This document shows positions 16,859 through 26,628 of a stretch of DNA of 49,249 nt, piece by piece. This stretch comes from an uncultured Porphyromonas sp. (lineage in GTDB: Bacteria; Bacteroidota; Bacteroidia; Bacteroidales; Porphyromonadaceae): the NCBI GenBank assembly GCA_943912835.1, contig CALTVJ010000005.1, positions 1 through 49,249 on the forward strand, in the 5' to 3' direction. The position numbers were made by a program, and so were the translations under genes. The first letter of the stretch is position 1; the number at the start of each line of letters is the position of its first letter. A model generated the notes under the pieces. That model searched no databases. It was not told where the DNA came from and saw only the letters and a list, made by a program, of their open reading frames with translations.

Positions 16859-18766
16859 CTAATTAAATCGTGTTTCAACATCCTCTTCCTCAATAAGACT
16901 TAGTATAACTCTCCCCTTAGGATCTATACTAGGCTGCATCGTTGCATAAAGCAAGGCCAACAATTCATCAACTTGCTGAGGTGTAAGCTTCGTTCCATAA
17001 CTATAAGCAAGTCTTTCTGAAAAAATTAGGACTAGCTGTTCTCGAATAAATTCTTCTGAAGTATTTTCCGCAGAAATACATAGTTCTATAATTTTATGCA
17101 ACACATCTACAGAACCACCGGAAATAAGTGAAGGCTCTTCTTTAAGGTGAAAAACTATATCATTAGGAGATTCATCCTCTTTTTTAAGGATAAAACCGTA
17201 TTTCTCTATATGCGGTAAAATATCCTGCATACATTTCTCTTCATCGAGAGATACAGATATTGTATCGGGGAATAAGAGTTCTTTGGTTTCTATTTGTCCA
17301 CTCTCGAACTCTTTGAACAAACAATCATATAAAATACGGAAGTGTGCTCGATGAAAATCGATTAAAGCTAAACTTCTTTTTAACGAAGATACAATATAGC
17401 GACCCTTATAAATAAGTAATCCTGTAGTAGGATAATCCGTCCCCTGAAAAACTCCATGGGCTAAAGGTAATGCATTCAACAATGAAGACGCTTCTGGTTG
17501 GGGATCAAACAGTGGTTCTTGAGTATCTATACCTGACGTTTGAAAGTTATCAGCAAGTTCTTCCCAATTAATATTATAGCTATTAGATGATGTATGTGTC
17601 TCTTTTTCATTATTGCGCCTGCCACCACCAACATTCCCAAAAAACACTCGCCTTGCATAACCTTCTTGTTTTGGCGTAACGGGTGTAGTCTCTGAGATCT
17701 CATTAGCTCTCTCCCTATATGCAGGAATCTCTATAGTTGAAGGGTTATCCCAATCAATCATCGGAATAGCAGCATGAGCACTCAAAGCTTCTTTAGTTAA
17801 TTGTTTTAACAACTGCCATATATATGGTTCATCAACAAAGCGAACTTCTTTCTTGCTAGGATGAATATTTATATCAACATTTTCTGTTGGAACAGTAAAA
17901 TAGAGGAAGAAATGTGGACGACTATTAGGGGGAATCAAATTTTCATAAGCAAGTTCGACCGCTTTTCGGAAATAATCATGTTTTATAAAGCGTCCATTAA
18001 CAAAAAAGAATTGTTTCTGAAGTCTCTGCACAGCATCCTCTGGGTGTGATATAAATCCAGTCACACAGATATTCGGACTTTCATAGTTGACGGGGAGTAA
18101 CTTTTGATTGATACTACGTCCTGCTACAGAAACAATACGTTCTTTTAACGATGCTCTGGGTAACTCTCTATACAAATTACCAGATTTATAATATGAAAAC
18201 TTAATATCAGGGTGAGCCAAAACACATTGAATAAACTCTGTATCAATGGCCCTCTCCTCTGCTTCATCTTTTTTTAAGCTCCTCCGTCTACCAGGAACAT
18301 TAAAGAACACTTCACTCATTCTCACAGAGGTTCCTTCAGGCACCACAACAGCATTTTGTTCCGAAAACTGCCCCCCTGTCATAATAACCTCTGTGCCTAA
18401 CTCATCCTCCTTACGCCTTGTTCTTAAAACAACATTAGCGATCGTAGCAATAGAAGCTAAACCTTCCCCTCGAAAACCAAGAGTCTTAATCCGCTCCAAA
18501 TCTTCTGCGGAACTCAACTTACTTGTAGCATGTCGCTCAAAAGCCATTCGTGCATCTATTGGCCCCATCCCAGAACCATTATCAGTCACATGTATATACT
18601 CTTTACCTCCTTTTTTAATGTCAAGAGAAATACTTGTTGCCCCTGAGTCTATAGCATTGTCCAATAGCTCTTTGACTGCAGCGGCTGGATTACTAACAAC
18701 CTCTTGAGCTCGAACTAAATTACAGAGAGCTTCGCTTAATAATTTGATTTTTTCACCAGTGCTCAT
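16859..18766 (-). CDS. mutL: DNA mismatch repair protein MutL
   Basis: 635 residues: GHKL ATPase domain (about 1-330), a Ser/Asn-rich linker, and a C-terminal dimerisation domain (about 445-635). ATPase elements seen are E22, N37 in KELLDNAIDSGA, DNGSG (62-66), FERHATSK and TLGFRGEGLASIA. VNGRFIKHDY and VDINIHPSKKEVRF confirm MutL. The near-universal NQIAAGEVV is here CNLVRAQEVV, keeping only the Glu. In the C-terminal domain the endonuclease motif reads D470-F-H-R-A-H-F-R-I-L-Y-D and CPHGRP is DPKGRV, so nuclease activity is doubtful. The start overlaps the stop of the upstream small gene by 4 nt. Confidence 0.95.
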   Translation of the reverse strand: MSTGEKIKLLSEALCNLVRAQEVVSNPAAAVKELLDNAIDSGATSISLDIKKGGKEYIHVTDNGSGMGPIDARMAFERHATSKLSSAEDLERIKTLGFRGEGLASIATIANVVLRTRRKEDELGTEVIMTGGQFSEQNAVVVPEGTSVRMSEVFFNVPGRRRSLKKDEAEERAIDTEFIQCVLAHPDIKFSYYKSGNLYRELPRASLKERIVSVAGRSINQKLLPVNYESPNICVTGFISHPEDAVQRLQKQFFFVNGRFIKHDYFRKAVELAYENLIPPNSRPHFFLYFTVPTENVDINIHPSKKEVRFVDEPYIWQLLKQLTKEALSAHAAIPMIDWDNPSTIEIPAYRERANEISETTPVTPKQEGYARRVFFGNVGGGRRNNEKETHTSSNSYNINWEELADNFQTSGIDTQEPLFDPQPEASSLLNALPLAHGVFQGTDYPTTGLLIYKGRYIVSSLKRSLALIDFHRAHFRILYDCLFKEFESGQIETKELLFPDTISVSLDEEKCMQDILPHIEKYGFILKKEDESPNDIVFHLKEEPSLISGGSVDVLHKIIELCISAENTSEEFIREQLVLIFSERLAYSYGTKLTPQQVDELLALLYATMQPSIDPKGRVILSLIEEEDVETRFN

Positions 18767-19119
18767 ACTCTAAATAAGAAATACCACACCACAAACCCTA
18801 ATCCCAATAGTATCAATGTCAAACGAATAATTTTGATACGTCGATCGTGGCGGGTCAATCCTCCATCTATTTGCTGTTGTAAATGCTTCGTACTGGCTGC
18901 AAACTTTCCTTTAATACGTTTAGCTCCACTATAAGTTTCTGAGCTTGAGTAGCCTTCAAATTGGTGCGTTTTCTCGCCCTCTATCTCTCCACTGTCAATA
19001 AGTTCATTTCTTAGTCGTTCGTATCTTCGGTCTCTCGCTTCCTTTTTGGGGTCGTGATAGATATATTGATGTTCGAAGCTTCTGGGTTTACGGGGACGGA
19101 AAAAGGATTGTACTGCCAT
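18763..19119 (-). CDS. Small conserved single-pass membrane protein
   Basis: 118 residues. A basic N-terminus (QSFFRPRKPRSFEHQYIYHDP) is followed by a charged helical stretch (KKEARDRRYERLRNELI) and a C-terminal transmembrane helix (about 96-117). It resembles small Bacteroidales proteins encoded beside the OstA-like gene; function unknown. There is only one Met, so the start at 19119 is forced unless a non-ATG is used. It therefore overlaps the end of the OstA-like gene by 109 nt in another frame on the same strand. The downstream mutL ATG overlaps its stop by 4 nt, which supports it being a real cistron. Confidence 0.8.
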   Translation of the reverse strand: MAVQSFFRPRKPRSFEHQYIYHDPKKEARDRRYERLRNELIDSGEIEGEKTHQFEGYSSSETYSGAKRIKGKFAASTKHLQQQIDGGLTRHDRRIKIIRLTLILLGLGFVVWYFLFRV

Positions 19120-21011
19120 GGTGTATCTAAGATTTGTTTTAGTATAAAGGTATATGCCTCCTCTTGATTGCGACCTGAACGCAAAATATAAGAATAGTTA
19201 TAATTCTTGGCCTTTACAGCGTAGCTTGTACGCAAACTATCCGCTAATTGTCTTTGTTGTTTTTGTTGTTTTTCAAATGGCTCGTAGACTAAAAGTGCAG
19301 CTTGTGCTCCACTAAATTTTCTTAAATCTAATAACTTTTGAGGATTAGCTAAAGAGTCTTGAGATATCACATCTTTGGGGCTAATTGGTCTCAAATGTAC
19401 AGACCAATTAAACCCTAGAAGTTGATCTGTTTTTTGAGCCTGAGCCATAGCTATGGGATAGACTTTGCCTGTTACTTCTCCAGACCAATAGGTTTTTTGA
19501 GGACGACCAGAGTCAAGTAAAATAAGCATTCCAGTACTAAGCATTCGGTTTAGTCCAGAGTAGGCTTGTTTTTGATTATCCCTCATATAAAAAATACTCT
19601 CAACCATAGTTCCTAACACCTCAATCTTTTTTATCGTAGAGTCTTGAACATAAGTCGTTATTCTATTACCTTTCAGCTGATTGAAATATGAGTTTCTATC
19701 TACCATTTGCTCTATCGCGAAAGCATTACCAGTGATATGACTATAGTCCAGTTTTTGATTTTTGAAATAACAAAAAATAGTATCCCCAGAAATTTGTCTA
19801 CGACCTTCTTGCCAAAGAATTGGGGTTCCCAAAAGACGTAAAACAGAATCAGAAGCTGTATAATGTAAAAAATCAGCGACTGCTTGTACATCATGCCGAT
19901 ACATTTTAACCCTCTGATAAGCTCTAATTTCTCTAATCATACTATCTTGATTTATATGAGCTGCAGGGTAAAGTTTTAGCGTATCTGCGAGGAAATCTTT
20001 CTTAAAAGATAGCAACTCTAGTGTATCAGCACCTATATAAACTGTATCCTTCTGTGAATAGTCAACAGCGTAAGCACGACTCGTAGTAAAACCATAATCT
20101 TTGGTTGCATCAAAATAGCCATAATCACCATATAAACTAGCTCTTTGTAGGGTGTCATGAAGTTCCATAGCTCCAAACGCTTCACCAAAATCGGATGTCG
20201 CATCGTAATAGATAGAATCTCCTACAAGAACTCTACTTCCTGAGTAAACCTCTGAACGATCTAATAAAACTCCTACATTCTTATTTAGATCATAAATACC
20301 TCTAGTCGAGCTAATATGTCCTGATTTTCCCTGTATTTGTGTATCACCAGTATAACGACCAATCCTAGTATGGGTATTGTAAAACAAATGCTCCGTCGTC
20401 ATTTCTGTGCTATCGTTCACTAGCTTAACATTATAACGAAATTCTGCATCATTGCTACTAGGATAAAATTGCCCATAATCTGAAGTTAAGGTGTTTTGAG
20501 CATCGACAATCGTCCCCCCCTCAAAATAATAGGCCATATTTTCGATTCTATCGTAATCTAGACTATCGGTAAAAAGTGTTGTGGTCTTATTTTCTAATTT
20601 AACCTCATAACGAAGTTTAGCCAGCTTAACCTTACCATCATAATGCAAGTATCGACCATACATATGGACTGTATCCCCTTGAACCATATGAACATTCCCA
20701 AATGCTTCAAAAATCTGTTCTTTCTCATTTAAGTATGCACTATCACAGGTCATTGTCGCATTACCATGTGAAAAAGATACATTCCCTATAAGCCTTTGCA
20801 CATCTGGCCTATGAAATATATCATACGTCAAGACATCGGCACTATTTAGGCGTATCTGTTGCGTTGCCTTTATAGGCCGTTTACCATCAACCTGAGATTG
20901 AGGGAGTTTACCCCAAGGGGATGCACTCAAACCAAGATAACCACCGCTTATAAAAAATACAGCGATGGCTACCTCAAAGATACTTATGTAATTTTTCTTA
21001 AAACTCATCAT
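19011..21011 (-). CDS. OstA/LptA-like organic-solvent-tolerance protein
   Basis: 666 residues from the ATG at 21011. One N-terminal membrane/signal segment (about 8-30) is followed by long repetitive beta-strand repeats of the OstA/LptD jellyroll type (for example GNVSFSHGNATMTCDSAYLN and FEAFGNVHMVQGDTVHMYGR). The Bacteroidetes OstA-like family is thought to take part in LPS transport. The frame is open to 21044, but the ATG at 21011 forms an ATGA overlap with the stop of the upstream foldase gene, the usual coupling, so I prefer it. The last 109 nt are shared with the next gene in another frame. Confidence 0.88.
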   Translation of the reverse strand: MMSFKKNYISIFEVAIAVFFISGGYLGLSASPWGKLPQSQVDGKRPIKATQQIRLNSADVLTYDIFHRPDVQRLIGNVSFSHGNATMTCDSAYLNEKEQIFEAFGNVHMVQGDTVHMYGRYLHYDGKVKLAKLRYEVKLENKTTTLFTDSLDYDRIENMAYYFEGGTIVDAQNTLTSDYGQFYPSSNDAEFRYNVKLVNDSTEMTTEHLFYNTHTRIGRYTGDTQIQGKSGHISSTRGIYDLNKNVGVLLDRSEVYSGSRVLVGDSIYYDATSDFGEAFGAMELHDTLQRASLYGDYGYFDATKDYGFTTSRAYAVDYSQKDTVYIGADTLELLSFKKDFLADTLKLYPAAHINQDSMIREIRAYQRVKMYRHDVQAVADFLHYTASDSVLRLLGTPILWQEGRRQISGDTIFCYFKNQKLDYSHITGNAFAIEQMVDRNSYFNQLKGNRITTYVQDSTIKKIEVLGTMVESIFYMRDNQKQAYSGLNRMLSTGMLILLDSGRPQKTYWSGEVTGKVYPIAMAQAQKTDQLLGFNWSVHLRPISPKDVISQDSLANPQKLLDLRKFSGAQAALLVYEPFEKQQKQQRQLADSLRTSYAVKAKNYNYSYILRSGRNQEEAYTFILKQILDTPWQYNPFSVPVNPEASNINISITTPKRKRETEDTND

Positions 21012-22405
21012 TTCTGAACCCAGCCGGGATAGCGAAAAGAACATCCTTCATAACTCTCGGCGATCCGGATAGGTGTCTGCCTTTGTTTTTTTCGGATCCA
21101 AGCTTCTATTTCTCGTTCTCTTTTCTGTGCTAAAGCCAAATTCTTAATAGTTCGATAATCACTATTTAGATTCGCTCTGTGCGCTTCGTGCAAATCCTTT
21201 AAGCGAATAAGTAAAACCTCTTCGGAGCCATTACTTAGCTTATATATAAAAGGTTTAGATATCTCACCAACCTTTAAATCGTAGACTTGCTTACTAATAT
21301 CTTGAGGCAAATCCTCATAGCGAAAAGAAGCTGATCCCTCAAAATCGCTTTCTCGACTTCTATTAGTCATTAAGCCTCCACTATTATAGGTATCCTTATC
21401 TTCAGAGTACAACTCTGCAGCTTGAGCGAAAGTAAGCTTTTCCTCTTGAATAAGTTTGTTAATAGAGTCTAATCGTGCAGTAGCCTCAAGTATTGCTTTA
21501 TCGTTAGCTTGTGGTCGTAAAAGGATATGCCTAAAATTAACCATATCTCCACGTTTCTCTATAAGTTGCACAATATGATACCCTTCATCGGTTTTGACGA
21601 TCTGTGAAGCTCTTTTCGGATCTGTTAAGTTAAACACAACAGTGGCAAAATTTTTCTCCAAAGCAGCCCGACCAACAAAACCATACTCACCACCTTGTAA
21701 TGCTGTTTTCTTATCTTCACTATACAAGCGTGCAATTGCAGAAAATTCCCTTTGCCCAGTATTAACTTCTTCTACAAATTCACGAAGACGAGATTTTATG
21801 CGGTCTATTTCGGATAAATCCACTTTAGGTTTTATGGATATTTTTTGTATTTCAACAGTACGAGGGACAAATGGCAAACTATCCTGAGCTAAACCATGAT
21901 AAAAGGCTCTAATTTCGCTAGGTGAAATCTGAACATTTTGCGTTATTTTGGCCTGCATACTACGTACGATCTCTCCGTTGCGAGCCTCCCTCCTCTCATC
22001 TTCCCTTATTTGACTCAACTTTTTGTTAAAGTACTCTTCAAGTTTTTCCTTACTTCCAACCTGAGCAATAGCGTTTTCCTCCCAAGCTTCTACAAAGCGA
22101 TTAACACTCTGTTCTGATACAGTAATACTATCGATTTTAGCTTGACTTAAGAAAAGCTTCTGTATCGCCATTTGCTCTGGAATAAAACAATCTGGATCTC
22201 CGTCTAGACGATGCCCTTCGCTAAGTAGGCGTAGTTTTTGAAATTCAATATCTGAACGCAAAATAGGTTCATCTCCGACTAGCCAAACAACTTCGTCAGC
22301 AACATTACGTTGACGTTGCCCCTTTTGCTGTGCTTGTGCATTGGTATATGTAGCCAAGCACAAAGCTGAGCTTAAAGCTACCAATAAAGTTTTTCTTCTA
22401 AACAT
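21008..22405 (-). CDS. Periplasmic PpiC/SurA-like peptidyl-prolyl isomerase
   Basis: 465 residues. A signal peptide (about 1-26) precedes a SurA-like N-terminal helical domain (DEVVWLVGDEPILRSDIEFQK) and two parvulin domains. The first (about 180-285) ends in GGEYGFVGRAALEKNFATVV and GYHIVQLIEKRGD. The second (about 290-410) has FRHILLRPQ and SEDKDTYNSGGLM. This suggests a periplasmic chaperone/isomerase for outer-membrane proteins. It is directly upstream of, and overlaps by 4 nt, the OstA-like gene, echoing the surA-lptD neighbourhood in Proteobacteria. Some PpiC domains are inactive; I cannot tell activity here. Confidence 0.92.
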   Translation of the reverse strand: MFRRKTLLVALSSALCLATYTNAQAQQKGQRQRNVADEVVWLVGDEPILRSDIEFQKLRLLSEGHRLDGDPDCFIPEQMAIQKLFLSQAKIDSITVSEQSVNRFVEAWEENAIAQVGSKEKLEEYFNKKLSQIREDERREARNGEIVRSMQAKITQNVQISPSEIRAFYHGLAQDSLPFVPRTVEIQKISIKPKVDLSEIDRIKSRLREFVEEVNTGQREFSAIARLYSEDKKTALQGGEYGFVGRAALEKNFATVVFNLTDPKRASQIVKTDEGYHIVQLIEKRGDMVNFRHILLRPQANDKAILEATARLDSINKLIQEEKLTFAQAAELYSEDKDTYNSGGLMTNRSRESDFEGSASFRYEDLPQDISKQVYDLKVGEISKPFIYKLSNGSEEVLLIRLKDLHEAHRANLNSDYRTIKNLALAQKREREIEAWIRKKQRQTPIRIAESYEGCSFRYPGWVQK

Positions 22406-22461
22406 AATTATAACCTACATTAGCGTAAGGGTTGCTACCCTATAAATTAGATAGCTGTAAT

Positions 22462-24642
22462 TTAATTCGCAAGCTCACTCAAGAATTTGATACGAACAAG
22501 ACGTACTTCTTCTTCACTGTAATCACAGCCTAACTCATCAAGAGCCGTTGATAGTGAATCTGTAACACTTTCTTTGAAATAATCATATATATCCAACATA
22601 TGATCTTCATCCATAACCTCCTCTACAAAATAAGATATATTCAAACGTGTGCCAGAATATACAATTGCCTCTATTTCGTTCAACAAAACATCAAAATCTA
22701 ACCCTAAACCAATAGCAATATCATCAAGAGCAACTTTGCGGTCTATTTGCTGCACAATAGCAACCTTCATCTTACTTTTATTGGGGAGCGTCTTAACACG
22801 CATATCTGCAGGACGAGAAATGTCATTCTCCTCAACATGTCTCTTGATCAAATCGATAAAGACTTGGCCATAACGTTGAGCTTTACCTGCACCAACACCT
22901 GGAATATTTTGTAATTCCTCTAGTGTGATAGGATAAAACGTAGCCATAGCTTCTAGTGAAGCATCTTGAAAAATAACATAGGGAGGAACTTCATTTTGTG
23001 CTCCCATCTTTTTACGTAAATCTTTCATCATCGAGAACAGAAGAGGATCTGCAACCTCTCCACTTCCACTCGGAAGAGTTTCAACATCCTCCTCATCTTC
23101 TCCCTCTGAAAGTTTGAAGCTTGTAGGGCTTTTTAAATATTTCTTACCACTCGCCGTAATTTTTAGGGCAGAATCCTTCTTGAGATCCTCCTTAATATAA
23201 CCAACCGCAATTGCCTGACGGAGTATACTAAGCCAAGTACTCTCATCAGTCTCTTGTCCAGAGGCAAAACAATCGAGTTCATCATGTTTGCAAGCTTCTA
23301 TTTCTGAATTACTCTTACCACAAATTACAGAAATTACATGCTCTGCGTTAAATTTTTGTTTTAAGACCTCAATAACCTCCAATAAGTTTAATAATAAATC
23401 CTGCGCTTCCACTTCTTTTTTTGATGTCAAACAATTATCACAACAAGAACAATTATCTAATAAATACGACTCTCCAAAATAATTAAGTAATCGCTTTCGC
23501 CGACAAACACTACTCTCGGCATAATCAATAGTCTCTTTTATAAGTTGTTTGGCTATTTGTTGCTCCTGTATGGGTTTATTCTGCATAAGCCTTTCTAAAC
23601 GAGCCATATCTTCTCGACAATAGTAGGCAATACAAAGCCCTTCACCTCCATCTCTCCCAGCACGACCTGTCTCTTGATAATAAGCCTCCAAACTTTTAGG
23701 CATATCATAGTGTATGACGTAGCGTACATCGGGTTTATCTATCCCCATACCGAAAGCTATAGTTGCAACGATAACATCAATCTCTTCGTTAAGAAAAGCA
23801 TCCTGATTTTCATTGCGCTCACGACTATCCATCCCTGCGTGATAGGCACGAGCCTTAATACCATTAGCCTGCAATATTTGTGCAAAGGTAGTAATTGTAT
23901 TACGACTCATACAATAGACAATCCCACTTTTACCTTTCTGTCCTAATATGAATTTGACAATATCCTTATCCGTTCCTTCTGTTTTGGGCTTAATCTGATA
24001 GTATAAATTTTCCCTATTAAAAGAACTTCGATATATCTTGGGAGAAACCATACCCAAATTCTGGATAATATCCTGCTCTACTTTGGGTGTCGCTGTCGCC
24101 GTCAGAGCTAAAATAGGACGGACTGCTATATCTCCAATGATACCACGGATACGCCTATATTCGGGACGAAAATCATGTCCCCACTCCGATATACAGTGAG
24201 CCTCATCTATAGCATAAAAGGATATATTGATAGATCTTAAGAAAGTAATAGTGTCTTCTTTTGTCAAAGACTCAGGTGCTACATACAACAGTTTGGTATA
24301 ACCATTTTTTGTATCAGACTTAACTTGCTCTAGTACCCGTTTAGGGAGAGAAGAGTTAATACAATGAGCAACTGTATCTGTACCACAAATACCACGGATT
24401 GCATCTACTTGATTCTTCATCAATGCAATAAGTGGAGAAATAACAATAGCTACACCCTCAAAGAGCAATGCCGGTAATTGATAACAAAGACTTTTGCCTC
24501 CACCAGTTGCCATAAGGACAAAGACATCATGCCCATCCAAAACACTGGTAATAATTGCTTCTTGAGAAGCTTTAAATTGAGTAAACCCAAATCGTTGCTT
24601 CAAACAATCATAAAGTTTTTGCTTATTTACTTCTCTTTCCAT
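22462..24642 (-). CDS. recQ: ATP-dependent DNA helicase RecQ
   Basis: A 726-residue superfamily 2 helicase. Motif 0/I is FGFTQFKASQEAI with MATGGGKSLCYQLPA. Motif II is DEAH in AIDEAHCISEWGHDFRPEY. LALTATATPKV and GRAGRDGGEG are motifs III and VI. A zinc-binding RQC domain (CRRKRLLNYFGE; CSCCDNCL) follows. An HRDC-like helical domain lies near residues 560-640 (EVPPYVIFQDASLEAMATFYP, IPGVGAGKAQRYG), and about 90 extra residues are at the C-terminus. It unwinds 3'-5' in recombination and fork repair. It lies 38 nt downstream of clpX. Confidence 0.97.
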   Translation of the reverse strand: MEREVNKQKLYDCLKQRFGFTQFKASQEAIITSVLDGHDVFVLMATGGGKSLCYQLPALLFEGVAIVISPLIALMKNQVDAIRGICGTDTVAHCINSSLPKRVLEQVKSDTKNGYTKLLYVAPESLTKEDTITFLRSINISFYAIDEAHCISEWGHDFRPEYRRIRGIIGDIAVRPILALTATATPKVEQDIIQNLGMVSPKIYRSSFNRENLYYQIKPKTEGTDKDIVKFILGQKGKSGIVYCMSRNTITTFAQILQANGIKARAYHAGMDSRERNENQDAFLNEEIDVIVATIAFGMGIDKPDVRYVIHYDMPKSLEAYYQETGRAGRDGGEGLCIAYYCREDMARLERLMQNKPIQEQQIAKQLIKETIDYAESSVCRRKRLLNYFGESYLLDNCSCCDNCLTSKKEVEAQDLLLNLLEVIEVLKQKFNAEHVISVICGKSNSEIEACKHDELDCFASGQETDESTWLSILRQAIAVGYIKEDLKKDSALKITASGKKYLKSPTSFKLSEGEDEEDVETLPSGSGEVADPLLFSMMKDLRKKMGAQNEVPPYVIFQDASLEAMATFYPITLEELQNIPGVGAGKAQRYGQVFIDLIKRHVEENDISRPADMRVKTLPNKSKMKVAIVQQIDRKVALDDIAIGLGLDFDVLLNEIEAIVYSGTRLNISYFVEEVMDEDHMLDIYDYFKESVTDSLSTALDELGCDYSEEEVRLVRIKFLSELAN

Positions 24643-24680
24643 AGCTCTCTAAGGTACACGACACAAGACCTTAACTCCTT

Positions 24681-25922
24681 TTACTTAGCCTCAAGATTAA
24701 GCCCATACTTAGATTGAGCATAACATAAATCTATAACCAATTGACTACCTCGATCTTCAACTGTCACATCAAACATAGCATCAATCATAATATGCTCAAC
24801 AATCGAGCGTAATCCCCTAGCTCCTAACTTTTGCTCCATAGTACGCTGAACGATAAAATCCAAGCAATCATCGGTAAATACCAGATCAACACCATCCAAC
24901 TCAAACAAACGCTTATACTGCTTAACAATAGCATTTTTCGGCTCTGTTAAAATCATACGTAACGTTTCGGCTCGTAAAGGCTCTAAGGCTGTAATAATGG
25001 GTAAACGCCCTATTATCTCAGGAATTAGACCAAAACTTTTAATATCTCTAGCATCCACATACTTCAAGAGATCTTCTCCAAGCAAGTGAGCTTGCTTCTT
25101 AGCTGGACTATCATAACCAACTACACGTGTATTAAGACGTTGAGCAATCTTTCGTTCAATTCCGTCAAAAGCTCCTGCACAAATAAATAATATCTGCTGA
25201 GTATTGACTGGGATCATTTTTTGTTCAGGGTGTTTTCTCCCTCCTTGTGGCGGTACATTTACGACCGTCCCCTCCAGCAATTTCAACAACCCTTGCTGCA
25301 CCCCCTCACCACTAACATCCCTAGTTATAGAGGGGTTATCTCCCTTACGAGCAATTTTGTCAATCTCATCAATGAAGACAATACCTCTCTCTGCTGACTT
25401 CACGTCATAATCAGAAGCCTGCAACAGACGAGTCAGAATACTCTCTATATCCTCCCCTACATAACCAGCCTGAGTAAGCACTGTTGCATCAACAATAGCA
25501 AAAGGCACATTAAGCTGACGTGCAATAGTTTTTGCAAGTAAAGTCTTACCAGTTCCAGTTGGTCCCAGAAGCAATATATTACTTTTTTCAATCTCAACCT
25601 CGTCATCAGTATCGACCGAAGCCAATCGTTTATAATGGTTATAAACAGCTACAGAAAGATATTTTTTAGCTTCATCTTGACCAACAACATAGAGGTCTAA
25701 ATAGTCCTTAATTTCGTGAGGGCGAGGTAAATCATCTAGATTGATTTGTTCATACTCCGATACTCCTGTACCCGTATGCTTATTTTTCTTTGCTTCGTTA
25801 AGCATATCATGCGCCCCCTCAATACAATCTGGACAAACAGCCGTATCCACACCTTGCATCAAAAAAGGGACATGAGCCTCTGGACGCCCACAAAGGCCAC
25901 ACCTACGTCTATCCTTTGACAT
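24681..25922 (-). CDS. clpX: ClpX, ATPase subunit of ClpXP
   Basis: A 413-residue AAA+ unfoldase. The N-terminal C4 zinc-binding domain has Cys8, Cys11, Cys30 and Cys33. Walker A is GPTGTGKT (120-127), Walker B GIVFIDEIDKIA, and pore/sensor regions follow (GYVGEDIESILTRLLQ; EQKLGARGLRSI). It recognises tagged substrates and feeds them to ClpP. The ATG overlaps the clpP stop as TAATG, so the pair is translationally coupled. Confidence 0.98.
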   Translation of the reverse strand: MSKDRRRCGLCGRPEAHVPFLMQGVDTAVCPDCIEGAHDMLNEAKKNKHTGTGVSEYEQINLDDLPRPHEIKDYLDLYVVGQDEAKKYLSVAVYNHYKRLASVDTDDEVEIEKSNILLLGPTGTGKTLLAKTIARQLNVPFAIVDATVLTQAGYVGEDIESILTRLLQASDYDVKSAERGIVFIDEIDKIARKGDNPSITRDVSGEGVQQGLLKLLEGTVVNVPPQGGRKHPEQKMIPVNTQQILFICAGAFDGIERKIAQRLNTRVVGYDSPAKKQAHLLGEDLLKYVDARDIKSFGLIPEIIGRLPIITALEPLRAETLRMILTEPKNAIVKQYKRLFELDGVDLVFTDDCLDFIVQRTMEQKLGARGLRSIVEHIMIDAMFDVTVEDRGSQLVIDLCYAQSKYGLNLEAK

Positions 25923-26593
25923 TATTTAGCTTGTTGCTTATGTAACACCCGATCAATCATTCCATACTCCAATGCCTCCGGTGCTGTCATCCAATAATCA
26001 CGATCACTATCGCGCTCTATATCTTCGTATGGTCTACCAGAGTGCTCAGAAATAATAGTATATAGTTCTTTCTTAACTTTTAATATTTCTCTTGCTGCAA
26101 TCTCTATATCGCTAGCTTGACCTTGAGTGCCTCCCAATGGCTGATGTATCATAACTCGAGAATGAGGCAAAGCCAAGCGTTTACCCTTAGCACCTGCTAC
26201 GAGTAAAACAGAAGCCATAGAAGCTGCAATTCCTGTACAAATCGTACTCACATCACAGTTTATATATTGCATAGTATCGTATATGCCATAACCAGCATAA
26301 ACAGAACCTCCTGGTGAATTGATGTATATTGAGATATCTTTACCAGGATCCACACTATCCAAAAACAGCAACTGAGCCTGTATGACATTCGCTGTATAGT
26401 CATTGATGCCCGTTCCCAAAAAAATAATACGATCCATCATTAAACGAGAAAAAACATCCATCTGAGCTACATTTAGCTGCCTTTCTTCGATAATGGTCGG
26501 TGAGATATAACTACTCTGCAAATCCATATAGCTTTCTAGGGCTATAGTATTCAACCCTAAATGGCGAGTAGCGTATTTCTTAAATTCATTCAT
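25922..26593 (-). CDS. clpP: ClpP protease subunit
   Basis: 223 residues. The catalytic triad is visible: Ser125 in GIAASMASVLL, His150 in MIHQPLGG and Asp199 in the DSDRDYWM segment. IYINSPGGSV and the dimer handle region are typical. About 28 residues precede the conserved core and may be a propeptide. It is a cytosolic tetradecameric serine protease partner of ClpX. Trigger factor (tig), often next to clpP, is not upstream here; a promoter region divergent from an HU gene is. Confidence 0.98.
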   Translation of the reverse strand: MNEFKKYATRHLGLNTIALESYMDLQSSYISPTIIEERQLNVAQMDVFSRLMMDRIIFLGTGINDYTANVIQAQLLFLDSVDPGKDISIYINSPGGSVYAGYGIYDTMQYINCDVSTICTGIAASMASVLLVAGAKGKRLALPHSRVMIHQPLGGTQGQASDIEIAAREILKVKKELYTIISEHSGRPYEDIERDSDRDYWMTAPEALEYGMIDRVLHKQQAK

Positions 26594-26620
26594 AGTTTAC
26601 TGCTTATTATTGTCATATAA

Positions 26621-26628
26621 CAAAGATA
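26621..26628 (-). promoter_or_regulatory. Predicted -7 element of the clpPX promoter
   Basis: TATCTTTG on the minus strand, 27 nt upstream of the clpP ATG, matches TAnnTTTG exactly. A -33 TTTG is not clear at 19-21 nt. The rest of the divergent spacer up to the HU promoter (about 26650-26880) holds no gene I can support. Confidence 0.5.
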
